Below are positions 18,453-35,000 of a stretch of 35,000 nucleotides of DNA, in pieces. The first letter of the stretch is position 1. Each line of letters begins with the position of its first letter. The stretch is taken from assembly GCA_001586965.3 (NCBI GenBank), contig LUCW03000103.1, forward strand, positions 40,001-75,000, in the 5' to 3' direction. The notes under the pieces were generated by a model. It ran no database searches and was not told the origin of the DNA. It was given only the letters and a program-made list of their open reading frames with translations. A program made the position numbers and the translations under genes. The DNA is from Sphaeroforma sirkka (Eukaryota > Opisthokonta > Ichthyosporea > Ichthyophonida).

Positions 18453-19454
18453 CTACTGTGTCTTCTTGTCGTCACCATGCGCACTCGCACTCGCCTCCGC
18501 CCCTGGGGTACTCTCCTCCTTTTCATCCGTACTCTCCGGCTCGACTATACCCTTGCCAGCCTTCTTGTCCTGTATCTCCTGCTCAAATTGTTCCTTGTGC
18601 ACTCTATCGAGCTCATCCAGCTTCTTCTGTATCTCGGGGTGGACCCAGCCCTTCAGCGCGGCATCCCCCTCGTCTGAGTCTTCGTTCCATGCGACGTATA
18701 TGAATGCAGCCAGCACCACGTGTACCGTGATAACGGCCGCACCAGCACCCACGTGCTCTGGCTTAGTGTCCCCAAAGTAGCCGTTCATCTCAGCTATGAG
18801 GTTGTCCCGTGCGTGTACTGAGAAGGTTAGTTACAGAAACGTGTACCCGAAAAAAGTTTGGGTTGTGTGTGGAAGGTATGCGGCGGTGTTTGAGGTGTGA
18901 GATATACCACCAATACAAATTAATTGATAAATTTTCCCAGCGCAGCATTCTGGTGCGCCTAGAAAGAAACAGTATCCAGAAAAGGGCGGTGGTTGCATCG
19001 TGTGCATTGCTTCATGAGATGGATCTGAACTCGCCAGAAAGTGAATGGAGTTGTCTTCTATATTGTAAGCTTCATTACAAAGACAGCCAATGAGGATACG
19101 GCAATGTCTACATCAGGTACATGCAATACTACTCATCACTCATACGCGCATATACAGTAGAAGACGATCTTCACTTCCAAAATCATATATCGTCTCTATT
19201 TTGACTCCACCGCCGGCTTGAGGTGTCTAGGCAACCCCAAAGAGGGTATGGTATCCCCACACAACCATACCAGCAGACAAGGCACAATCTTGAATGACAT
19301 GTAGAAGTGCACTGCACATATATAAATACAATTTGTTCGAGATCTGTCCATACCTTCATAGTAGTTTTTGACCGCGAAGTAGGCCACGACGGGACCAAGC
19401 ATCATGAAAAAGCTGAAGAACCCTAGATTCCATAGTGCAGCCTTTGCAAAACGT
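18453..19454 (-). CDS. VMA21: VMA21, V-ATPase assembly integral membrane protein (first exon not located)
   Basis: VMA21 is an ER chaperone that assembles the V0 sector of the vacuolar ATPase. Two exons fit: 19454-19354 (donor GAAG/GTATGG, phase 1) and 18793-18453 (acceptor CTCATAG, in phase). Exon one encodes membrane segment 1, LWNLGFFSFFMMLGPVVAYF, and VKNYYE. Exon two encodes a hydrophilic loop, then membrane segment 2 with the family signature VITVHVVLAAFIYVAWNE, close to VHVVLALFVYVAWNE of human VMA21. The C-terminus is KKTQ, a di-lysine KKxx ER-retrieval signal as in yeast Vma21. A charged tail of about 70 residues separates the second helix from KKTQ, which is longer than in human or yeast. 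Exon 19454 begins at codon position three, so an exon with the ATG must lie upstream, perhaps within or beyond the AT-rich block. Confident identification. Confidence 0.92.
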
Positions 19455-19799
19455 CTGCGTGAATTATGGTAGGGATTCCGGGTTGAATATAGTAAGTATT
19501 CGTTTCTGAATGTGGCAAGAACTTGGAGTGAACTAGGAGCATATGAATCAGGTTATGAGAGAATAAGTTAGAGTAATTTAGAATGATAAGAGTACACATA
19601 ATTCTAGCTCAAAACTACATAAATATTGATATAGACAAATACAATATTGATTGTGAAATATATTATGTGGTCAAATATGCATACTGTGAACGTTCGCACC
19701 TGACTCAAAGATGGTTCGTGCCAATGCATGACAGATACCAAGTCAAAGATCCAAGTAAGCGTGACAAAGAAAATATAAATTTTATCCATAGATATACAA

Positions 19800-19846
19800 T
19801 ACATATATATATATAAATATATATATATGTATATAATATAATATGT

Positions 19847-19898
<52 letters not shown>

Positions 19899-19991
19899 GT
19901 GTGTATGTGTGTGTGTATGTGTGGATGCGTGTGTGTATGTTTGTGTGTGTGTGTGGATGCGTGTGTGTATGTGTGTGTGTGTGTGTGAATC

Positions 19992-20025
<34 letters not shown>

Positions 20026-21637
20026 AATCTATATATATATATATATATATGTGTGTGCATGTAATAATATATATATATATATATATATGTACATGTGTAT
20101 GTGTGTGTGTGTGTGTGCATTGTGTGTGTGTGTGTTGTGTTTACACAATATATATATATGTGTATATATATATCAAAAATTAGCCTCAGATATATATATA
20201 TATATATAACGCAAATTAGCCTCAGATATATATATATACATATATACATACATACATGATGATATGATGTGTGCGTGCGCGTATATGCATGTATGTTGAT
20301 ATTATTATTATTATGTGTATATATGCCATAATATTACATATATATATATATAGCATAATATATATATATAACATATATATATCAGTTATGTCTTTATTAT
20401 TATTACATATTATTACATATATGTACAATATATATATTATTACATATGCATTTACGTGATAATATATTATATATTATTATTATATACATATATATATATA
20501 TTATTAATATACATATTAATATACATATATACATGCATATCCTCATGTTCACTCATTAATATATACATATGCATTATGTACATATTATTTGATAAAAAAC
20601 CATCTATCCATATGCACATACATGCACAAAAAAAACACATATACAAACGTGCATAAACGCATATGTGTGCGTGCATGTACATACATTATGCAATATTAAT
20701 ATGTGTGAAACATTATTGTGCAAAACATTATCTCAACATACAGCCATGCATACATCACATAATCAACATACATACACGTGTGTGTTGGTTATGTTCTTGC
20801 ATTACAAAAAATACATGTATACGCATTACATGCAAACATATATGTGTAGTATACGTAAACATGTACGCATGTATGTATTACACATGTATACATACACATA
20901 TTAATGTAATACAAATTAAATAGTTGTAATACATTATGTATATATATGACATATATATAATATTATACATGTTATATATTATTATTATTATTAATAATAT
21001 TAATAATATATTAATATACATACATACATATTATGGATTTATATGGATATATGATATAATAGCATAATATTATTATATTATATAATAGCATACATAACAT
21101 ATATATATGCATACATATATATAATATAATAATATACGTATATATTATTATAATGCTATATATACATATAATACATACATATGTTTATATACATTACACA
21201 TACATGTTTGAAATACATATGCATTGTGTGCGTTGCATGGAACGTGCACACATGCACACGTTAACGTATATGTGCATATGCGTTTTGTACATGCATATGT
21301 ATAATACTACATATACAATGTATACATGACGTATATTGTTGATGATATGTTGTATGTTATGTTATATGTATATTACTACATAACCATATGTAATGATGAT
21401 GATGATGTGCGCGCATTGATGATGTTGATTGTTAACATATTTTACACATGTTATGTTCATAATATGTATTATTACATATATATTGTAGCCACATATTATA
21501 TATGTATATATATATTATATAATAATAATATGCAGAGTATAATATATATATAATATATATAATATATATATATTAATTATATTATTGATTATTGATTAAT
21601 GCATATACGTTATATATATATATGTATATATATATAT

Positions 21638-21683
<46 letters not shown>

Positions 21684-21853
21684 GCATATAACGCATACGC
21701 ATTAATTAATAATTATTATTATTAACACACATCAATAATCATATATATATATATTATATACATTATATATATATATATTACATATATTATATATACATAT
21801 ATATATTATATGTACATATTATATATGTGTGTATGCATGCATGTATGTATATA

Positions 21854-21908
<55 letters not shown>

Positions 21909-22200
21909 AATGACATAACATATTGTGTGTGCACACGCACACACGTGCATATCACGTTACACGTGTGCACGTGTGTCTGCTTTCTGTGTGTTTGTGTGTA
22001 AAACATGTATGTGCGCGTGTGTGTTTGCATAGATATTGATGCGCGTGCGTGTGCAAACATGTGCAATTGTGCGTGTGTTTGTAATATAAGTATGTGTCTG
22101 TATGTGTTTTGTGTGTGTATGCGTGTATGTGTGTACTCGTGTATGTATGTGTGTATGTGTATGAATGTTTTTATGTGTGCGTGTGTTTACCTGTGTATTT
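19800..22200. repeat. AT-rich microsatellite block
   Basis: About 2.4 kb dominated by (TA)n, (TG)n, TATTA/ATTATT and CATA repeats, for example near-perfect (TA)n at 19852-19890, 21651-21676 and 21859-21901, and (TG)n at 19897-20130. Two copies of ATTAGCCTCAGATATATA lie at about 20178 and 20215. No credible coding sequence; the ORFs are repeat artefacts. It is upstream of the known VMA21 exons and may be part of its first intron. Confidence 0.9.
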
Positions 22201-23780
22201 TCATGCGTTCCTGTTTTGTACTTCACGAACAACGTAGCTAAGAATGACGCATACGATATACATTGACAGATAGTTATGCGTGCGTGCAAAGTCTCACTTG
22301 TATACCTTCGCTCGTCAATACCAGTGTGGCGAAATATACAGTTACATGCACCTAGGCATCCTTAGACTAAAAACATCTTAAAGTACAAGAAGATCGAACG
22401 ATGGCCACTCCGCCTTTAAACCCTGTCAACAGGCAGTACCGATGCTTCACAATGAACCTGTAACTACGAATGCTTAGCATTGTACTATTCATAGCCGTTT
22501 TCCGCCGCAATAAACTGCAGACGCATACCTATTCCGAAGAATGACCTCATTTGCTGTCTGTTGATAAGGTGATTCTGTAGCCATATTGCTTGTGAATGGT
22601 TTGCCAGTTATCTCTGAGTGGAATGATATTTATGAAAATATATTCCAAGTGGGGATTTTGTCGATTGCGGTGTCTGGTCAGTGGTTACTGGTGTCGCCTA
22701 TTAAATGTCGTGTGGTGTCAGGGGTGACTCTGGTGTCACGACTCGCTCTCTCCCTCTGTGTGTGTGTGTGTGTTGACTAAAATGCCATCAGTGTTGTCAG
22801 TTGTGTCAGTGCGACAAGCCGACAACTCTCAGGACATTATATATTTATATTTATTTACATATTTAGGACATGGACTAGGCCCTCAGCCCTCGCCCCTCGC
22901 GGACCTCGCCCTCAGTCTCGGAAGTCTCTGGAGGGCTTAATTCATATATATATTTTTTAAATACGTAGTAGCCTAGTGGGACGGACGAGATTCATCCCTT
23001 TGAAGTTTGAATGAACCCAGAGTCCCAGACTCCCAGAGGGCAGAGGGCCGTGTTTTGGATAGCTCTTGAGTGCTCTTCGCCTCTTCTAAAGTCAAGGTCA
23101 CTTTTAACTTTTCAAGGCCAAGTGTTGAACTGCCCTCGAAAAACGGTTGGTTCAACTGAAAATCGACCGGAAGGCGAAAGACCGGTTCTCAACGACCCTT
23201 TTTACTTCCAAATTTAATGACGTCACTAGATATGTAATTTTCAAATGTCATGACAAATGGACAAATAACATGAAGAGGAGAGATGTCATCAATATACATA
23301 TTTTATTACAAATGATACCCGTATCTCACAGGCAGACAGACAAATAGACAGTGAGCGATTCATGATTTAGCAATATCTCCGTCTGGAGTAGGATTTACTA
23401 CATTTCGTATACGGTTCAGCGAGATTTTAAACTCAGCTCGTATATAGAAGCAGTGTATGACTCGAAAGGGTTTAAATTTCGTTGGAAAGCCGTTTGCGCA
23501 ATTTGGAATCGAAGCTGACAATAAAATCCAGTTGTGAATGTCTTGCTCAACTCAAATACGGCATTATATATCAGTTGTATCTTCGCGAATAAGTGTTTGT
23601 GTTGATTTATTGGCTCAATCTGTTTCTTATGTATTATTAACTGTCATTAAAGCTGTATTAAAACTGTTTAGAAAACTATTTATTTTGGAAATGTCGTGTC
23701 CAAAAAGTCTGGCATACAATGACTGGTGACAGAACACTGTATGGAGTACAGCAATGCCGGGCGTGTCGTATCGTAATAGT
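22200..23780. other. Unassigned sequence without a supported gene
   Basis: Mixed-composition DNA with short ORFs only. A C/T/G-rich stretch lies at 22880-22940 (CTCAGCCCTCGCCCCTCGCG) and a TGACGTCA-type palindrome (TGACGTCAC) at about 23218. I see no tRNA, splice-consistent exon or repeat boundary. Confidence 0.3.
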
Positions 23781-23783
23781 ATT

Positions 23784-25330
23784 TCATCTTATACTACAAG
23801 AAGATCGAGATTCGGCAATCGCCTCACGAATGCGCTGAGGCCGAGTGATGATGTGGTTCATATAGCGAGCCATGTAGTCGCGTGTTGGTAAAACCTGTAG
23901 CCAATCCACGAAACGCATCGTGTACGCTTGTACAGAACCATCCGCACTTGAACACATGTATGACAGTAAGTTAGCCAGCATATCTAACAAAGCCATTTGT
24001 AACATTGATAGTACGCCACAGTATCATATACCAGTTTGCGCGCCAGATATTCGCAGTTTTCAGGTTGCGTTGATAAAGATTCGGTGACAATGGAAATGAA
24101 AACATTGGATGGATGGTGATGGTGCGATATTGACATGAATTAGAGAGCAGTATCGGCCCATCTTGCGATATTGTCTCTCTGTAAATTTCCATTGCTTTCA
24201 TTGTGAAAAGAGCGCACATACTAACCCTTTCGGCATGAGGCGGATGTGTCAAAAGGGCCTCTTCCTTAAGTCGCTTCACGAGTTCATCCTTAAAACCACT
24301 TGTGCTAAACTTCGATTCGTTCCGTGCATGCCCGATAATTGCTCGTGCCCGCGCAAAGAAATTTGTTTCAAGGGCATCTACGCAAGTCTCGAACCAGACT
24401 TTGCCGCTTCTTTCATAACTTTGAAATCTTAATATCATATCGTCAACCTTTTCCGATTTCAATGGAAACAAAGTTCAAACTCACACATTCGTGATTGTGG
24501 TGCCATAAATAAAGCGTCGATGAAATTGCCCATAAATGAAGGTGCCAGCAACGAGATCAATGCACGAACTTCGCTGACGACTAGACTTTCATTAATTTGT
24601 TGTGCCAAGTCATGAGTAACCCCGTGACCTAACACGAAGGCGATTTTTTTGTTTGATATACTCGGGTCCGTAAATGAAGATGTCATTATTACAATATGAC
24701 ATTTCGAATGAAAATTTAGAACGCAACAATTTCGCTCAGGTACATATTTGCTCACTATGAATGCCCATTGTCGAACGTCTAGCCCAGCAGCTACAACAAG
24801 TCGCTTCTAATATCCTAGACTTTCCTACTAAACAGATGTGTACGAGGCAAGTACGGCGGGAATCCTGCTACTAGGTTCTCAAGTGACCCTGGCAACATTT
24901 TGTTTTCGTCCTTCCGAGATAACGCCTCACTTTCCTGGCGAACAAGCTCAGGAGAACGAAGCAAACACCGCTGCTGTTCACTCCACTGTACAGTGTCGGT
25001 CGTGATATCCTTAAATGTGTCCATATACATAGCAGCGAGAATATAAATGGAGTAAAAAAGGTGCCATAGAGAGTATCTGTCTTCCACGGGTTCTAATACC
25101 AACCGATATACGAAGCCTCTGTTTCCTGGTGTAGGGGGTTATTTTTTGATCACATTTTTTAAGGGAAAATAATGTGGAATACCATCTCGGGAAGACAATG
25201 CAGATGTGAACGGAAGTGTTTGGTGCGTACATTTTGGGCGATCTATTGAAGCCCCACGGGGTTGTTCGACTTGAACATTCTCTTATAGTGTGCGGAGAAG
25301 GCCTCAATTATTTGTCCCTGAGGTATAGAT
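23784..25330 (-). pseudogene. Decayed coding block of unknown family
   Basis: Successive minus-strand open segments in shifting frames (about 25330-25140, 25102-24815, 24790-24459, 24471-23971, 24005-23784) read like pieces of one long protein, but stops and frame changes interrupt them. Segments with protein-like composition include EPVEDRYSLWHLFYSIYILA, KKIAFVLGHGVTHDLAQQIN, VRALISLLAPSFMGNFIDAL, KVWFETCVDALETNFFARAR and MRFVDWLQVLPTRDYMARYM. Joining the segments by GT-AG introns fails in phase at the breaks I tested. I do not recognise the family. A decayed transposon or integrated viral gene is possible but unproven. A degraded host gene or several sequencing frameshifts are the alternatives. 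Confidence 0.45.
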
Positions 25331-27300
25331 ACCTGTTGCTTCTATAAAGCAAACGCTGATAGAGATGATTCATGATGATACTGGCAATATAGACAACTTC
25401 TGCTGACTGATATCGGTTAAAATAGCACAGCCTAAGTATGTATGTCTGACATTGAATGATATGTAGGATATTAATGAAAGATCTCAAACTTTCAAAGGCT
25501 CAAAACCAAACGGTGACGTTTATTCTCGTCCTTGTTTCTATATTTCGGTGGCGCTAAGTCTCCACGCCCTTGCTTCTAAATCTTTTTATTTACCTTGTTT
25601 TTCGTTTGATGTTTTATTTTATAGAAATAACTCAAGCAACAAAACCCGAAAATAGTTTCACTACACTTGATATGACGTCACATATTTATTAGGAATTTGT
25701 AGTTTTCTTTCATTTCGGAAAAATTTGAACGGCTATGGTGCAGGTGCACTGACACTCGCGTATAGATATTTAGGGTTGAGAAAATATTTTCCGTTTCACC
25801 ATTATATCCGAAGAAAAAAAAGGGAAACTAAACATACAGTGCGAACTGTATTTAATCACCAGGAAGCCATAGCCCGACCAAAATGTGACAGAGATGTCGG
25901 GTTCCAATACGTATACGTCGTCACACTATACATGAGACGACCCCGACAGTATTGAACTTTTTGAAATTCAGACTTGCATCGTTTTCTTGATGATGGATGA
26001 TTCCTGCCCTCAACACTGCCAAATTCAAATTTTGAAAAACGGACTTTAGATTCCAAATTTTTATCTAAGTGACTAAGTCTTTGATCGGACCAGTATTGAT
26101 GGTTCTATACTTACTCGAGTAGGGCCATTTCATAACTATACATAATACATAAATATGCACTGCTGTGCTGTTTGTACCAGCCAACATACATATGCATGTA
26201 TTTTTTGTTTCAAGTTTATATAGAACAACTGAACAACTGCATCCTCGATTTGAAAATCGCAAATCCTGTAATCCTCACTTTCCTCAGGAGCCAGGACCCA
26301 GGACTGCCATTGTCCCAGGCGTTCAGGCAGCCGGCAGGTCATTTCGATCAGTCGATCGCATCTCTGATCTGAGTGATCTCTCCCTATTTACTGCGGAAAG
26401 TAGAGTTTTCTACTATTTCATAGCTCTCTCTAGAGAGTAGAGAGAGGACCCTGATAAAGCTTTAAGTGCGCGGTGACTCGGTGAGTGACAGTGACGGGTG
26501 ACCCCGGTGACGGGTGACCTCGGTGACGGACTGCTGTCAGTTGTCACCTGTGACTTCAGACTTGAGACTTGTCACTGTCCTGTGGCTGTCATCACTCATC
26601 AGTGAGTTCTCTGTGCACTTTGCCACTTGTAGCTACTGGCTCGATCGCTACAGATAGAGTTTGTGTCGAGTTGTCTGGCATAGTCAGTGTCATTGTAGAA
26701 CAAATAATCACCACGATAATCTGGTGTCTGACATTTATCCGCAGACAAGCAGTAAACCATTGAGCCATAGCATATTGCGGTCGCAACGGGACACTTGTGT
26801 GCACCCGACGTTGGTTGCGTGATCGTGCATCTTTCACACAACAACAATCACCACTAGAAGTGTCTTGCATAAGAAATTAATAAATAGTAGTGTATATACT
26901 TAGATATTACTACAATCTAAGCTAAAAAATGTAGTGAATAGTTTACACACGCAGGTACATATAAATAGAATATATTTACGAACGGGCTACTTCAGAAGTG
27001 CCGGCCCGAGGAGGGGCAGACTGATGGACCGGCCCCCGAAAGGGCCTGACTCACATATGGTTAGAGGCCCCCCTCCCAAAAAAACTGAACATATAGAGTG
27101 GTACCTTAAAGAGGGAAAGAGGTTCGACTGTCAATTTCAACTCTTTTATTTTCTTAAAGCAATGTTTGTAAATATCTCAGCAGTAATGTGTCTATTTGTT
27201 TTCAATTGACAATTTTTGAATTTTGACAAACAGTCAATCAGTTAAACGCACAGGTCACTCTCAGGTCCAAATCTGAAATATTTAGTCAACTTTACGTCTT
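25331..27300. other. Unassigned sequence
   Basis: No supported gene. A short G/C-rich tandem of GGTGACGGGTGACC type occupies 26470-26530. The palindromic TCTCTCTAGAGAG occurs at about 26423-26436, with a TGACGTCAC at 25673. TTTATT at 27301 follows on the right as a possible minus-strand poly(A) signal. Confidence 0.3.
26470..26530. repeat. Short GGTGACGGGTGACC tandem repeat
   Basis: Repeats of GGTGAC/GGGTGACC units: CAGTGACGGGTGACCCCGGT, then GACGGGTGACCTCGGTGACG. The unit GGTGAC...GTCACC continues in inverted form at about 26535-26555 (GTTGTCACCTGTGAC), so the segment can fold back on itself. Confidence 0.7.
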
Positions 27301-27306
27301 TTTATT
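27301..27306 (-). terminator. Candidate poly(A) signal of the WIPI/Atg18 gene
   Basis: AATAAA on the minus strand, 361 bases after the stop at 27667. This is plausible but not proven as the cleavage signal. Confidence 0.35.
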
Positions 27307-27666
27307 TGCCTGCATTCTTGTGACTTGTGGTATGCTGTGAAATATCGAATGATTGGAGTTTCGGATTTTGGAGGCGTATTGCCAGTTGCCTGCTATGCAG
27401 AGTGCAGAGCTTGACTTCTGCAGAGCTTGACTTCCCCATTTCGAATTCGGACTTGGATTTCCGATTTCAGGTTTTGCCAACACAGAATTGAGTGGGCACC
27501 ACTTTCTCGGGCATAATGATAGTATACAGCCACCCAAGCTCACAACTTCTTTATACAGTCACAAGGTCTAGGCATGACACTACGTCCATGTGCTCTGTCC
27601 TTATACGCAATTGCTTCGGTCTGGCGTGTGCATATACGCACCGCACACTCTACAACATACTACGAA

Positions 27667-34518
<6,852 letters not shown>

Positions 34519-35000
34519 CTGTGGATACGATAGGGCATATGTAGGAGACATAAACCACGTGAGTGGGCGTACTATACTACAGGCAGATGAACCCGTGGAT
34601 ATCTTTGACTGATATATATATATATGGATACATATGCATGGACCAATGTATAGGTGTTTTGTGGGTATACTGAGTATGTTATAATCGCTCAGGCCAGACG
34701 ACCAGCAGTTGCTGATGGGCATCACTGTCAAACCCACCCATCGCCTGACAGAAAAGTGCGAATACTGAACGCAGTATAGCACATAACATTCCGTTTGAAG
34801 TATCGTACGATTGACGAATGAATACCTACATACAAACTTTTGTCACAAGAACTAGGGTGTATGCAGGGTGTGTGCGTCATTGGGTCATTGGGCAGTGGGC
34901 TATGCATGTGCGTCGATGACTTACATCCCCTTGTCCACGAACGATACAAAAAAAAGAATACGCAAAGAAATGGACGATACAGGCCAAACAGAATACGTGT
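34519..35000. other. Right edge: upstream intron of the WIPI/Atg18 gene
   Basis: It should be intron, since exon 34518 begins at codon position two. I find no sequence resembling PROPPIN blade 1. A possible donor (GGGGAT/GTAAGT) at about 34921 on the minus strand has no convincing exon before it. The 5' end of the gene is probably outside the window. Confidence 0.4.

Noticed and set aside
26760..26870. Possible tRNA-like fold
   Set aside because: No A-box/B-box pair or acceptor-stem pairing could be made; no tRNA found anywhere in the window.

Overview
The window is nuclear DNA of a eukaryote. Its genes have GT-AG introns and short exons, and they encode eukaryote-only proteins (VMA21, a WIPI/Atg18 PROPPIN, a CENP-K-like kinetochore subunit, NAD(P)H-hydrate dehydratase). 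The large load of (TA)n/(TG)n microsatellites and minisatellites, with metazoan-like genes, suggests a repeat-rich unicellular relative of animals or fungi, for example an ichthyosporean. The lineage is an inference. Exon models were made by hand, by matching splice phases and recognising family motifs.

Layout. 1-0.8 kb: 44-45-bp minisatellite and the last exon of a plus-strand gene that starts before the window. 0.8-3.7 kb: no gene found; telomere-like TTTAGGG stretches and two arrays. 3.7-5.7 kb: unrecognised multi-exon gene (-). 6.55-7.47 kb: intronless SAM methyltransferase (+). 7.5-8.84 kb: small unrecognised multi-exon gene (-), tail to tail with the methyltransferase. 9.2-14.24 kb: complete NAXD, nine exons (-). 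14.66-17.67 kb: CENP-K-like gene (+), divergent from NAXD. 18.45-19.45 kb: VMA21 (-), first exon not located. 19.8-22.2 kb: AT-rich microsatellite block. 22.3-27.3 kb: mostly empty, with one decayed coding block at 23.8-25.3 kb. 27.67 kb to beyond 34.5 kb: WIPI/Atg18 gene (-); its first blade is not found here.

The genes are housekeeping genes of separate pathways (metabolite repair, kinetochore, V-ATPase assembly, autophagy) and show no operon-like or shared system.

The most unusual signal is in the introns. In five introns of the WIPI/Atg18 gene and one of NAXD, a tandem array starts exactly at the 5' splice site. Its unit contains the donor (GTAAGT, GTAAGC, GTGAGC or GTACGC) and often the last 7-50 bases of the exon. 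These introns therefore begin with rows of copied, partly decayed donor sites. I know of no named class for this pattern.
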